A stretch of 64,000 bases of DNA from Cordia subcordata (GCA_028554755.1 JAPTOF010000010.1:446501-510500); one strand, 5' to 3'; shown: positions 1-13,206, counted from the stretch's first letter. The notes: a model not told the origin generated them from the sequence alone. A program made the numbers and translations.

Positions 1-193
1 AAATATAAAAGAAATGAATAGTAACAATTTAAAAAAAAAAAAAGAGAAATTTTCTTTTTTACCGTGAAGGTCTTGGTGTGCTAATATGACTGTAATTGTT
101 GCCTGTATGCATTGACCAGACGAAGTCATCTATTTAATATGTGTGTATATATACACACACACACATATGTATACCATCAAGCAATACGTCACT

Positions 194-227
<34 letters not shown>

Positions 228-684
228 CTTCTTCTCTCCATTCTTTTTGGCGAATGTACTAGAATTAAACACAAATGCAAGGCATGTTAAGAGGTTATGT
301 GTATTATCAAATTTGTAATTGTTAAATGAAGTGAAATCTTTCATTACAATTTTGATTTTCTCTATATAATAGTGATCTTCTTACGTAGAGTGAGTGATGA
401 AAAAACAATAGTGATCTTTTTATTATTCACTAGCAAACATAATTTGTTTTTTTTTTTTACCCATATTAATAAGCAAAGCCAACCCGTATTTGCAGTTCAA
501 TTCGTGTTCACCCCTAAGCAAAACACATAAATCTCATTATAAGCACCCTATTTACATAGGTTTTCAGCCGACCGGGATAGAGAAATTGGATTCCTAGTGT
601 CTGAACTTTATGCGAATGGAACGTTTTTCTATCACTAAAAGAAAAAAAATTGTTACCAAATTGCGGCTTTTAACAAATTTGTAC

Positions 685-975
685 ATTTCCTGGGCCTTGG
701 GCAAAAAAAAAAATCCATGTCAGGTCCATGTAAACATTGGGCCTCCAAAGATGGGTCCAGGTTGTAAGTTACACGGTTCATGATTCGTATCCCATCTTTG
801 CAGGCCCAATATTCATGGTACCTGTCTCGGTGATCACCATTCACCACACGTTCATCATGAAGAAAGGCCCACTATCAACCAAGGCCCCAAGAAACAAGTG
901 TGGTATGATATCAGCCCATCAGCCTCATCTCCAAATGGGATTTCATACACAGAAAATGAAAAAGAAGGCCCATTA
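685..975. promoter_or_regulatory. cluster of GGCCCA/TGGGCC motifs
   Basis: At least five GGCCCA or TGGGCC (site II-like) hexamers occur in both orientations within about 290 bp, near 690, 737, 802, 865 and 966. In plants such clusters mark promoters of housekeeping and ribosomal genes. No adjacent gene could be built in either direction, so the assignment is tentative. Confidence 0.2.
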
Positions 976-1929
976 TTGAATTAAGTAAATCACAAGAAAC
1001 ATCCACTGCTGGTTTGTATTTGTAAATACTAATTGAAACCCAATCTAACCACAATCCACAATAAAATACATGCTATGTATTTTTTTAGCTAGGCGTGGTC
1101 CTCGTCTTCCCTTTACATCTAGATGTGGCTTCCTCTAATTTCAACTTGGAAAATAATAGATATGATATGTAAACGATTTATATATTCCTTTCGAGAAGTA
1201 ATAATTTATAAGTTAATTTTATACCTTTCAAATGATTCTTTTTTTTTTTTTTTTGAATTAGGGTATCCTCTAACTATATTAGACTTGAGATAATCCATAT
1301 CGAGTCAGGAGTGTTGAAGGAAAAGCCCTTTCAACAAGTATGTTTCTTGATATTTAAACTTGTGTTCTCCTCTCCTTAGGGGAGATGATGCCGCTACCAC
1401 TTCAATCAACAACTTGTTAGTTATGAGTGAATGTTTCGAAATTGGATTCAGCTGATTTGGTGTGAACATGAGTTTTACCAGTTTACATTTGTTATATATC
1501 ATATGGTACTTGAATATGTGATTACCTTATTCAACTACAAAAAATAAATAGTCAACGCCACCATTAAATCCTAAAAAACCGGGTGGTAGGCTGGTAGCAA
1601 TGCTCTGAAATTTTGCTTCCTCTTTTGCTGCAGAAATACCTAAAACCACAAGTCAAAATTGTCTATTCCATACATACATACACATATATATATATATATA
1701 TAACTTAACATACAATTTAAGTGGTGTCTCAGTTATCCTTTGATTTTCGAGCAACTATATCCAATTTTTCAACTATATTAATTAAACTCATCCAGATGTT
1801 TTAATTAAAAGTGCATTAAGAAACTGCAAAACTTGGACTTGTAGGAGGCAGTTTTGAGAAACAATGTAGACCAATTGGTGCAGTTAAACAAACCATGGAA
1901 GCATCTGTAATGGATGTTGGCATAAGTCC

Positions 1930-1931
<2 letters not shown>

Positions 1932-1971
<40 letters not shown>

Positions 1972-2045
1972 TATATACATATATATATACATATATATAT
2001 ATACATATATATATACATATATATATATACATATATATATATATA
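1932..2045. repeat. interrupted (AT)n microsatellite
   Basis: Over 110 bp of TA dinucleotides are broken at regular steps by ACAT, giving a higher-order TATATACAT pattern. Confidence 0.95.
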
Positions 2046-4921
2046 TGTTATAACTAGTAAGGCCATTAGGTTCAGTTGCAAACTTGAAGCTATAATTTTT
2101 TCTTATCCAGGCCTGAGTTAATTGTTTTGGGTTGTTTCTTTTAATAACTAAAAGCGTAAATCTCGTGGTTGTCTATCTTTATGTCAGAATACATATCACA
2201 ATTAAGTGAAGAAAAAGAAGTTTGAATTTAGAACCGACATTTTTACTGTTAACTTCCATATATCCTTAGAGATTGATTTCAATTAAGTTATGTGCAAAGA
2301 TAATGTGAAATAAGACTTTTACCACAATCCAAGTGCTTGGTAAGTGTAGTCTCAAGTGTTAATTAAGTTGTGGTTGACTTAACATTAATATTGGTCAACT
2401 TTTTAACATAAGAAAGTCCAACTGATTGTTTGGTTTGACTTTGTTTTTGACTCCTTAGGATCATTTAAAAATTAAACCTTCAAATGGTGAATTGCGAATG
2501 TGCATCATTAGGGTTTTATTTTAATTATAAAGACCTTGGTTGAATTTTTTGAAGTAGCACATTCAACATATACATTAAGCCAAGTTGTCAATTAGTTCTA
2601 TATATATACCAAGATGCATTACAACATGTCTCAACGAGGATACATGTATCTCCAGAAAGCTTTGCATATATAAGATTATCTTGATGATAAAAGGTAAAAC
2701 TGTATACATACTTAATGTAATGAATACGATATTTTAATCTTATGAAAGCTTGAATTCCTTTGTTGACAAGTAAAACGCACATATGGTCAACCATTCGGTG
2801 TTTATGACCCTGCAAACCTAGTTTGAAGCCTACTAGACCGCACACCACGCACTGATGAAATGCAACTGGTTAATTTCTTGACACTTAATTCCTTCTTCGT
2901 AAGTGTAATTTGGTGTAATTTGGGTCCTAGCTAGAAATATTGTTGAATTATGCACAACTGATTTCTTAACATTTTTTTTTTCTTGTTTAAGAGTCAATCA
3001 GCCACTTCAAACTTAATATGTATTATCCTTACTATATGGGACAGGATAAAGTTTAAGGACATTGCTGATTCTTGTCGAAAATTGGTTCGTTGTTGGTTCC
3101 ATGTTACGTGTGAGTTCTTGTTCAGCAATTGTCTCCAATCTGCTTAACTCATTTCATTAACAAGACAAGAAGTATCTTCTTTAACCATTGATATGCTTAA
3201 TTTGCGGCAAAAGAAATTTAATTAACGGAGCCTGATAACCAGAACAATCGACGGAGCCCGACCACTTACTGAGAAACTGTGGGTGGCCGCATGTTTTCTA
3301 TGCTGAGTACTAAATAAGTTAAGGAATATTCACCTAAAGGCAGAAAATTAGGATCGAACTTGAATCATAAGTTATATTTCGACCTCAACTCTTATCGTTG
3401 GGACATTATTCAGGAACCTAACCATCAATATGTATGCTAATAAAGCGAAAAATGTGTTTCTCGTTAGCTAGGGCAATAGAGAGTAGGTAGATGCAGGAAT
3501 ATAATGATGGCTTTTGAGAAATGGGTACCTGAAGTACTAAAATAATGGTTAGCACGAGGCCATATGCAATTATGATTTAGCTTAGTGCACTAATCGGTTG
3601 CCGCTTTTGCCAACCAAATGTCTACCGTTTCAACAATTAAAGCAACAAAAGTTGCATTAAACTTTTGAGATTCTGCAAAAGAATGTTGCATTCATAACTA
3701 GACCAGGCTCTTTTATGCCACAGCCCTGTTGCTTAAGTTCATGCATGTTCCATGTATTGATACGAGGTACCCAAGCTCCCAAAACATAATTAATCCAAAC
3801 CATGTGTTCCATATCAAATCTAGCTTAGCTAAACAATCTACATAAAGTTTGTCTTTTCACATTGCTAGAAGAAATTATGATATAATATAATATTGTATGT
3901 ATTGCATTATCATTGGTACATATCTTCTTAAGAAACTAGGCCTTTTATTTAGCATTTTTAACCACCAATTATGTTATATTTCGGGCAAATCTAATTATAA
4001 TTTCCTAGAGAATTAGTGCACTCGGCTTTTTCTTTTCTTTTTTTTTTTTTGGGGGGGGGGGGGGTTGGGTGGTTTGGTGGGTAGGCAGGGGGTAAGCAAA
4101 ATAAGTATAAAAGTGAGACGTATACCAATCCCACAAAGGGAGAACTCATATATAATGAGGCAAGAAAATTACCACATTTAAGCTTGTTAATTGCAAAAAT
4201 ATTGAAAACCATTACAAATAACTTCATGTTACAGTTTCCTAACGTTGTTTGAAGTCTGTTTACTTATTCTCTATTGCAATAGGTAACAAATAGCAACAAC
4301 TACCATTGCAAATATACTTTCTAGAACACTTTTCTCTAGAAGTTACAACTAAAAACCATTTCAAATGAATCAATTTTTACTATAGATAGAAAATAAATAA
4401 ATATTATGGTTAGTATTTTTTTTTAAAAAAAAGATATACATGACTTAGATTTTACAATGGTTAGATCAAAATTATTCACCAAACGTTATAGTTTTAAGTT
4501 GCGAAGGTTAAAAATCCGTTTAAGAAAGTATATAAAGCAACGGTTTTCTTAAAGTTCAAGTCTAATTTCCTATTAAGTTTAAAATGTTATAGCAACTTAA
4601 TTTACAACAAATGGTAACATCTAATATCTTTTACAATCCAATTCACAGTTTAACTTATTTGTCTAATGATTAAGGCGAGACTAAAAGTTGGTCTTGAGGA
4701 TAAAAGATACTTGAATTTCCTCAATGCACTTAGGTCTTGTTTGACAAAAATAGTTGTTTAAGTACCTGATAACTGTTATAATAGCGAATAACTATTAAAT
4801 TTTAGTTGTTAGAGGATAGAGGCTTGACTAGCTGATTATGTTTTGGTAAAAATAGTTGTTAGGTTAGTTGGTGGATGTAAAATTACGTAAAAAGACATAG
4901 GTATTACTTTATTTTTGTTTG

Positions 4922-5242
4922 CTTTTCAGCATAGCTGCATCTCTTTTCGGAAGACGGTTGAGTCTTCCCGTTTTTTGTTCCATTCTCAAGTCCCTGAACT
5001 TATGAAGTCTCGTTTCTGTAGTGGACCAATTCTTTAACATACCACCGAGCCATTTTTTATTAACATAATGACACCGGACCCTTATTGCAGCCCATGCTAC
5101 TGAATCAGCTGCTTTATTTTTGGTATCAACAATTAAGAATTGTTTTCCCCTACTTGCCGCATCAAAAACCAAATCACAAGCTTCTGATAAAAAACGAGCA
5201 GTTCTAGTAAGATTTATAATATGAATACCTTTACGCTTTGCA
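4922..5242 (-). pseudogene. rps2: plastid rps2 fragment (ribosomal protein S2)
   Basis: The minus-strand frame reads as the N-terminal-middle part of plastid ribosomal protein uS2, about 107 codons, from AKRKGIHI to [14 protein letters not shown]. It includes the characteristic KNKAADSVA and [10 protein letters not shown] segments. Both ends are truncated: the first ~35 residues are missing upstream, and after AAMLK the frame leaves homology and stops almost at once. Against the plastid protein as I remember it there are several substitutions (for example Trp for Arg in ADSVAWAA), consistent with decay after transfer. No promoter or transit peptide is present, so I call it a non-functional nuclear copy. 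Confidence 0.88.
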
Positions 5243-5244
5243 CT

Positions 5245-5288
5245 TAAGGTTATGAGCCTTGCGAGCTACCAAACTGCTCTACCCCGCG
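5245..5288 (-). pseudogene. trnfM: 5' half of plastid trnfM-CAU
   Basis: Read on the minus strand, the sequence starts CGCGGGGTAGAGCAG and runs through the D arm to the CAU anticodon loop (GCTCATAACC). It is then cut off, with no variable loop, T arm or 3' acceptor strand, at the fusion with the rps2 fragment. It cannot fold as a tRNA. Confidence 0.85.
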
Positions 5289-5437
5289 CCGAAGAGAAGA
5301 ACTGAAAACTAATAGATAAACAAGAATTGAAGGTGCCCCTCTACCATATCTGTACAAATAGAATAGCCCATTTATACAGAATGGTAAAGGGGCCCTCTAT
5401 GATCATCGACCACAGAAATGAAATGAAGGGTTAATCC

Positions 5438-5740
5438 TTACCAACTTGATCTTGTTGCTCCCGGCAACAAACATGCATGAACCATTTCACGAAATATGTG
5501 TCCGGATAGTCCAAAGTCTCGATAATTAGCTCTCGGCCTTCCGGTCGAAAAACAACGTTGATGAAGGCGTGTCGGTGCTCTATTCCGTGGTGGGGATTGT
5601 AACTTTCCATAAATTTCCCATTTGTCACTCAACGAGGGAACTTTGCTTATTTCTTTTTTTGAGGATCGGCGGATCAAATGATATTTCTGTTCCAATTTTT
5701 GCCTCTTCTTCTCCCTCTGAATCACACTTTTCCTTGCCAT
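5438..5740 (-). pseudogene. rps14: full-length plastid rps14 copy (ribosomal protein S14)
   Basis: This is an uninterrupted 100-codon frame from [14 protein letters not shown] to LPGATRSSW, the full length of plastid uS14. The [19 protein letters not shown] core is intact. I place the start at the ATG at 5740, which matches the family; nine in-frame codons upstream belong to the plastid leader. A few residues differ from the usual plastid sequence (for example RNRAP where I expect RNSAP). The 3' spacer keeps a stem-loop at about 5332-5396 that in plastids follows rps14. The open frame probably reflects recent insertion. Without a nuclear promoter or transit peptide it is unlikely to be functional. 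Confidence 0.88.
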
Positions 5741-5805
5741 AATGGTTGAGTTCCTATTAGTATCCATGATACAAGTCGAATCCTAGATATTTTTATAGTA
5801 ATATT

Positions 5806-5892
5806 GATAGTAATATTGAAATAAGAGGATACACTTTTATGATTATTATAATTATTATTGATAGTAATATTGAAATAAGAGGATACATTTAT
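5806..5892. repeat. direct repeat, two copies
   Basis: The phrase GATAGTAATATTGAAATAAG plus the following GGATACA occurs at about 5807 and again at about 5860, just beyond the plastid insertion. It may be a local duplication. Confidence 0.75.
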
Positions 5893-6822
5893 AATTAAAT
5901 ATATATTATAATAACAATAATTTATTATTAAGCATTATAAAAATAATTTCTTAATAAATTATTTTTATCAAGACAAGAAATTAATATATTTTTAGTAGAT
6001 CCAAAGGTTTTTTGGTAAAAAAAAAAACAAACGGATAAATTATTTGCATAGAAAAGTTTATGCAGGATAAAGTAGAATAATAAATTATTATATAAAATTT
6101 TATGCAGGATAAATAGGATTGAAAGTAAATAAGGATAAGAAAAGACTGAGAAAACTAAAGGATAAGATTGAGAAAGAAATATGAAATGTTGTTTTATATT
6201 TTGAAACGTTAATATATACAAGTATGAGAAATACTGCATCAAACGTTAAATGGTTCTTAAAACTTTTCTTGAATTGCTCTTTTACTGAATAGTGTTAATT
6301 AAACAAAACAATATTTCAATCCAACTAAAATACTAAACACTATTCCAAATGCTATTGTGGAACAAAGCCAAGTAGAGTTTGTAAAGCATTAGTCAGAAGG
6401 GCAACATCAAATAAATTGACAAATTAACTTCCATACACCTATTGACCAAATCAAGCTTATCAAAATGATCAACCACTCAATAGAGACAACAAAAAAGGGC
6501 ACTGTGGTCCAAATCTTGGTTATGGTTGTTTAATCATATTTACAAGGTATAGCATTTGTTATTTTCTACTCCCAACTATATAATATATACATACATACAC
6601 ACATATATGACATGGGTACAATCTGACCCGCCTAACACGTTCCAAAGTCACCAACCCAAAGAAAGTATCAGCTAGTCCAAAATCCAAGCTTGTAACACCA
6701 AGGAACTAGGAATTTAGCCTCAATCAGTTAAGGAACACGCCTATCTAAACTCAATCACCTCATGACTTATTCAAATAACTAAGGCCAAGGCCGATGTAAC
6801 TTGATAAGCTTAAAGGATTCCT

Positions 6823-7334
6823 GGTTCAACCTAAATAGCTCTATACAAGTGGTTATAAATATCCGGGTATTACTACACCCAAATACACACAAGTTATTAT
6901 ATTCACAACTCTTTAATCGACACCACACCAGGAGTCCTGGTTCAACCTAAATGGTTCAACCTAAATAGCTCTACACAAGTGGTTATAAATATCCAGGTAA
7001 AGAGTCTTGGTTCAACCTAAATAGCTCTACACAAGCGGTTATAAATATCCAGGTATTACTACACCCAGGTACACACAAGCTATTATATTCACAACTCTAA
7101 TTGGTTCAACCTAAATAGCTCTACACAAGCGGTTATAAATATCCAAGTGTTACTACACCCAGATACACACAAGCTATTATATTCATAGGTACACACAAGC
7201 TATTATATTCACAACTCTAAATGGTTCAACCTAAATAGCTCTAAACAAGCGGTTATAAATATCCAAGTATTACTACACCCAGGTGCACAAAAGCTATTAT
7301 ATTCACAACTCTTTAATCGACACCACACCAGTGG
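6823..7334. repeat. minisatellite of ~95-120-bp units
   Basis: Five imperfect units start with GGTTCAACCTAAATAGCTCT at about 6823, 6953, 7009, 7103 and 7223. Each contains GGTTATAAATATCC followed, in complete units, by a block ending ATTATATTCACAACTCT. Units 1 and 5 share an extra tail (TTTAATCGACACCACACCA), and unit 2 is truncated. The array was thus built by unequal duplication from a longer ancestor. The repeated TATAAATA motif recalls the core promoter of an LTR. Confidence 0.9.
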
Positions 7335-10300
7335 TCCAAATAACTCTTCTTTCGCTCTTTTGCAACGCTTACTTGTTGACTCATAATTTTGACATTACAT
7401 ATTTATAGCATGTCATTTTCCCAGCTTCAGAAAGAACAAAAGAAATGTCATTTCTTTGCGTGGACCTAATGTAAGAGGTACCCTGAACCTGGACTTGTTC
7501 ACTTCAATTTCTTCATGTCTTGCTCACACGTTTATCGCCATAGATTTGCTGTTCCATCCTTGAAGATCTTAGCTGGGTGTGCTTTTCATCACACTGTTGT
7601 TACATCTCCATTAGCATCACGTTCGTCACAAGGCTTGTCATTTATATCGTCATGTTCATACATCAAAGTGATGGTTCAAATTAAATTTCAAGTCCAAATT
7701 AAATTCATATTGGAGACAAATTGAAACTTTAGTCTAAATAGACATAACTTGAGAAAGAAAAGTAAGTAGTTATCTTGTAAGATCGTCCAAGCTTAACCCT
7801 GGTCAATGTTTGTGACCATAAATTTGCTGTGCCATCTGTATCTCAATTGGTTGCTTAATTTCCACTCCACTGTAGTTGCATTTCCATTAACTACCAAGTT
7901 CCTCGCCCTTGCCCCCGGATAAGCTTTCTTTGAATGATTTTCTTTTCCTTTTTTTTTTTCTCAAGGAAATCTCGTAAACTAGTGTACCAAGTGTGTATTG
8001 GTAAGTTGTGACAATACCCCTGGGTGCTTCGCTACGAGGTTATAACCACACGTGACGTATTTTGTATTTTAAAGTAACGTGAAATGTCTATGTAATATGA
8101 TTGGTTGGTCTTGTCGCAACGACTAGGCACTAGGCAAGGCAAGCCTTTGGCCCCATTACCTATGCCATAATACATGCATTTGATCAATTTGGACTTGATA
8201 CATGCATTTGACCAATTTGGACACTCAAGTCTAAGGTAAAGGACTGAATTCGAATTTGTTGATGTTCCTAAAAAAAATAAAGCTCTTAATGATTATTTAA
8301 CCACAATGAGATTATTTCAATCATGCATCGTTGATGAAATATTTATTGTGTTTGTAAATAAATTTCCTATTAGTCGGAGGTTATACTCTTTTGTGTAATA
8401 TATGAAAATATCAAATATCAATGAGACGTATATGTAAGTGGAACGCTGGTCCCCTACCTCAATTCCAAATGTCGCAGAAATAAATAAACATGGTAAAATG
8501 CAGTTAACTTGAAATAGAATTTGATGGGTAGGAGATAGATATGATATGAAATATCCTCCATCAATCATATCAGAAGATATTTTCGTTCCTAACCGAAAAT
8601 TAAAGATTATATTGCCTGCCTGGTAAAGCCGCCGTTGTTGGACGAAAACCCATCTCCTCTCTACCCATTGGTCATACCCAGCAAACTCAGCTAATTATAA
8701 GCCAGTCTAAGATTGCCTTAGTTAATTAGCCACATAAACTAACTCATTATTTATATTTTACCAGGTTCACCATCTCAAAATATAAGCAAAACAATCTCTC
8801 CTTCGATTTTTACAGCTTAATTTAATGGTAGAACATAATCTAAAACATGAACAATAGGCTCAGTTATCTTACATTTCAAACAAGTACTTGAATTAGTTAA
8901 GACGATAATTCTTTTGGCACCAATTTTATAAACCTTATTGGTTATTGGGGTTACAAATGCCTGTATTCTTAGATCTTTCGTTATAAGGCTCTGGCCACAC
9001 TAAATACATTGTGTTTGGGACTAACATAAAACGTTCATACAAGTAATGAACTTTTGTCGACTTTTATGTTTTTTATTTATTAGTGGTGTATTGTTGGCTA
9101 ATCCTATCATTGAAAATTAGAGTGACGGGCAGATAGATCTTCGACCCTTTTAACACGCCTTACCATTCAAAAGAATTCTTAAACGATTGAAATTCCTTGT
9201 CAACGAAAAAAACGAAAAAGAGAAAGAAAAGCGCCTCCCCTTCTCCTCTAAAGGCCACCTAGCTACCTGAAGGAATTGTACTTACCCAGTCCAAATTAAC
9301 TGGTCTTTATCATAAGTGTCAATCAGATTACGAAAAATATTACAAAGAAGCTGAAAGACGCCACACGTGGACCTTCCACGACACGCTCGATTATTTACTC
9401 CACCAATGTGAACTCTCTGATTATTGAGAATGATGTTGTTGGGGGGCCCCAAAGCACATGTGGAACCATCAAATCAAATCCTTAATTGAAGTAAAACCTA
9501 TTGTGTGGACCGTTCCTAGTGGTGCAACAAACAACACGCTCAGCTTATTCTTAAATAATGCAAACAAAGTAGTTAAATAGTGTTAGATTATCTTATATCT
9601 ATTGTAAAAAGAATTTAAAATTAGTTTTTAAGAATGTCTGAACAATAAAAATTAAGATTGAATGTGACTCATGATCCAAGTTTAATTCTAATACCCTGCA
9701 CTGTACGAGTGTCCTCGACTTATCTAGTTCTCAGTATAGTCGATATGTTGTGCACTCTAAATTTGTTAATTAGTAGCCAGGCTCCTCCAATTGTATTAGT
9801 GATCAAGTTTTGTCAGCTGAATTTTCAAAAAAAAGAATTTGAGATTAGCTTATAAAATTGTGAAATTTTTTATTTTATGAGTTAGTTTTAGAGATCAAAG
9901 AAGTCCAAAACCTACCACTTATACGATTATATATATTATGCATACAATTTGGAATAAAAAAAATTGCCAGTGTTAAGTTGGAAAGCAACATGGTTACGTA
10001 TGTCTAAACCAATTGGCAAAGGCTAGCGGAGCATAACTACATACTTTATTTAATTAATCTGTATTTTAACTTTAATAAGGGAAGCGTGCGCCTAATATGT
10101 GAGACAAATATTAGTGTAGTCATCTCTTTACCAAAATGGCTTTGGCGGCTATTTCAATCTTAGCTGCAAAAAAAAAAAAAAAAAAACTTAGCTGCAAGAA
10201 ATTAAATAGTATCATAGGATGACATATAATTGGCTTTTTGCAACATATGGGTAAGTGCACGTGAAAAGAATATATATACATACTTATATATAATATTTGT

Positions 10301-11127
10301 GTGTGTGAATGTGTACTTGTGTATTTGTATGTCTGAGGGAGAGATAATATAAGATATGAGGAAATTGATGTTAATTTAAAGCTGTGATTTTGTCTCATGT
10401 GAAATTGAGCAATGTCACATGTCTTAGCTTTATTCTTTAGAAGGGCCTTGTATGTACATGCAGGAGGTAGGAATTTAAGGTTATATAGGATAGGAGAAGG
10501 CAATCCTGATTTTTATTTTTCTACTAAATTGTATATGATAAAATAAATATAATCATTTTATAAGAATACCATATAAGATTCTGATTGGTTCTGTTTACCA
10601 TCCATTAATTTTAAACTGAGATTGTATGTTTTTACATAAAAAAGAATCTACTTCTTGATCGTTATCCAATATACACAGATTTCATCCATACTACACTAGC
10701 TAGTCTCAAATTTACAAATTAAAATTGTGCTCCATTTTAGCTAAACAATAATGTATATATATAGAAATAAACCACACACAAAATCAAGATTGATGTTTCA
10801 AAAAGTTGCTTATGTTAATATCAAATCATAGTTAAAAGTCAAAACCAGGGAATTAGGGAAGATAATGATGCCTCATTATAACATAATGCTTCATGATTAA
10901 TTAGCATGTCGTAAAGAGTTATCAAGTGTGAAACTAAAGCATCATTCTTTAGACCTCGCTTTGAAGATTGAAGAAGTCCATTTTGCTGCACAGTCTGCAG
11001 AAATATTTCTCAAAGATTTGAAAATTAGTATACAAGACATGACATGGTTAAGAGTTCACTCAAGAAAATTAAGCAGGTTAGTAAATTATCACAAATAATA
11101 GTACTGAAAGATTCATGCAGTTGGTAC

Positions 11128-11131
<4 letters not shown>

Positions 11132-11186
<55 letters not shown>
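11132..11186. repeat. (AT)n microsatellite
   Basis: About 55 bp of nearly uninterrupted AT dinucleotide. A second array follows at 11310-11348 and a third at about 11651-11686. Confidence 0.95.
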
Positions 11187-11191
<5 letters not shown>

Positions 11192-11306
11192 TTTGCACAA
11201 GAGTCGAATTATCTGCTAATATTAGGAATGGAAACAGTCAGATGAGACTTGCTAATTAGGTTCAATCCCGATAAAAGATGGATCTTTAGAAACAAAGTAC
11301 GTGCGC

Positions 11307-11356
<50 letters not shown>

Positions 11357-11646
11357 TTATGTAGGCATGTACTATTTATGTATATATATGTATAATTTTT
11401 TTTAAAGAAAAGAATCTTTAAATGGGATATACACCAATCCATCATGAAGCCAACAATTCTACACCTAACGTGTACTTATCTAAATACGCATGCGTTGGAG
11501 TGGTCAGAAAAATATAAGGTATGATGAAGAAAAAGAGTGTGGCTGCACATAGTTGTTCGTGTTTAGGTCAAAGACGTTTCACATATTGAGATGAAAAAAT
11601 AATCACATAGAATTAAACATATGTATCTCTCGCACACTATTAGTAA

Positions 11647-11687
<41 letters not shown>

Positions 11688-12097
11688 GTCGTATTTCATG
11701 TTCATGTACACCGTCCACTACAAACGTCAAACCCATAAATCCTTAAAATCCGGGGCCTTCTTTTTGACAAAACAGACCAGGAAACAATCCAATGTTGTCG
11801 CTCTCATCGACTCAAATCAACAATTTTCTATCTCGAGTTTTGGACCTAGAGTTCCTTTAACTTCATTTCTTTGAGTTATTTATGAGTAATTGATTCTTAT
11901 AAATAATTTTGTATTAAATAAGTAGAAAAGTATTTAAATAAAATATATTATAATTTATTAATATGTTTGATAAATATGTGTTTATAAATAGTAAATTTTG
12001 TTAATAATATTTTAATTATATTTTATTTTTAAGAGGTATAAATGTCCTTTTATTTGATCAATTCTCGTTGTTTATAAGCAATTAAAAGAAAAAGTTA

Positions 12098-12228
12098 GGG
12101 GGTTATGCTTTTATTATGTTGCTTATAAGCCAATTTTACCTACTTATAAACATAATTTACCAAATGTGTTTTTTTTTTTCACTTATAAGTAAGTTTGACC
12201 AACTTATAAGCACTTTCAAACACTCCCC
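12098..12228. mobile_element. MITE-like element, TTA-flanked
   Basis: The ends GGGGGTTATGCTTTTATTAT and (reverse complement of the right end) GGGGAGTGTTTGAAAGTGC are inverted, and inner TTATAAG motifs are symmetrical. The left flank is TTA and the right flank TAG. It resembles the better-preserved elements at 49182 and 61602. No coding capacity. Confidence 0.4.
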
Positions 12229-12915
12229 TAGTGTGATGTTTAAAAAATTTCTCAAATGTGTCGTTTTTCGTAGTTAAGAAAATTAAAGGAAAATTCAACG
12301 ATTCCTTTACCATCTGCTTTATTTTCTTTTTGTGTAGGGTGACAAAGTTTCTACAAAGCCACACAATTGTTTATGAGTTTGGAGCTCTTACATTCGTTGA
12401 ATTTCATCATTTTGGGGGACCAACTACAATTATCCTGTTTTGAGTTTATGATTAAGTTCGCCTTTGTTACTATATGTAGAAGTATGTGTTAGCTTTTTAC
12501 AATTATTAATAATTAATATATATATATATATATATATAATGCTCTTTCTTGGGTTTCTACAAACTCTAGACGCTTTTGTTGAAGAATAATTTCGGCTTTT
12601 ACATAGCTTGATGCGTTTGCTTTTCACCTTTTTTTCTTTGGTTGGAAGTGCAGTTGGACAAGCAATTTAGAAATTAACTAAAAAGACTATAAAATGTTAA
12701 ATTATTAGTTCCATCTCAAGCATATCGATCCATGATTATTGTTCCCATTGTTTTCCATAACCAAAGACTAGCCAGGCCAGTTGGATTTATACTATCAAGT
12801 CTTCACTATGATTCCCTTTCCTTTAATTTCTTCTTGTATCATTTTGAAACCACAAAGCTATTTAGTTAATTTCTGCCACTTTTTAAGAAAAATATAAGTT
12901 TAATTAGTGTGTGTG

Positions 12916-12918
<3 letters not shown>

Positions 12919-12951
<33 letters not shown>
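12919..12951. repeat. (AT)n microsatellite
   Basis: About 33 bp of perfect AT dinucleotide. Confidence 0.95.
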
Positions 12952-12953
<2 letters not shown>

Positions 12954-13206
12954 TAGCTACGTAGGTATTTTGCATTCTAACCGTTCTTTTACATAGGTTT
13001 GAAGTGAATCTAAAATAACAAACTCATGACACATGAGAAGATTACTACAAAACATCACATAAAGAGAAAAATACATTAGTTTCATTAAGAAGAAAAATGT
13101 GGAGAAGTGGTAAGGTAATGAGGGGCGACAAAAGGGATATTGAAATATGTAAGTACACATACAATAATTATGGCTTCTTTTTTTTTAATGCAAAATCAAC
13201 TTATTA

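Larger units (their letters stand above)
1..4921. other. intergenic, AT-rich
   Basis: No open frame here has coding character. It holds a (TG)n(GA)n tract at about 194-227, an interrupted (AT)n array at about 1932-2045, and a G-run near 4051-4090. Several stretches (for example 1250-1480 and 3310-3420) look like decayed repeats. The longest open frames run through microsatellites or A/T homopolymers and are chance. Confidence 0.6.
4922..5770 (-). other. nuclear insertion of plastid DNA (rps2 + trnfM-rps14)
   Basis: About 850 bp of plastid-derived sequence lies on the minus strand: rps14, its 3' spacer, the 5' half of trnfM, then an internal part of rps2. In angiosperm plastid genomes trnfM-rps14-psaB and rps2 are many kilobases apart, so this is a fusion of two plastid segments. 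The joint is near 5242-5245. The flanks are ordinary AT-rich nuclear DNA. It could instead have come through a mitochondrial copy of plastid DNA. Confidence 0.88.

Noticed and set aside
112..318. 68-codon frame
   Set aside because: It runs through (AC)n, (TG)n and (GA)n microsatellites; low complexity only.
1884..2081. 65-codon IYIYIY-rich frame, and similar ones near 11044-11445, 28635-29026 and 50638
   Set aside because: These are translations of (AT)n arrays, not genes.
5245..5288. Functional tRNA
   Set aside because: Only the 5' half is present; T arm and acceptor strand are missing.
6823..7334. Possible CRISPR-like array
   Set aside because: Units are ~100 bp, contiguous and imperfect, with no unique spacers; it is a minisatellite in a plant genome.
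10120..10503. 127-codon minus frame
   Set aside because: Despite its length it ends in a poly-A-encoded Phe run and has no domain, splice context or promoter.
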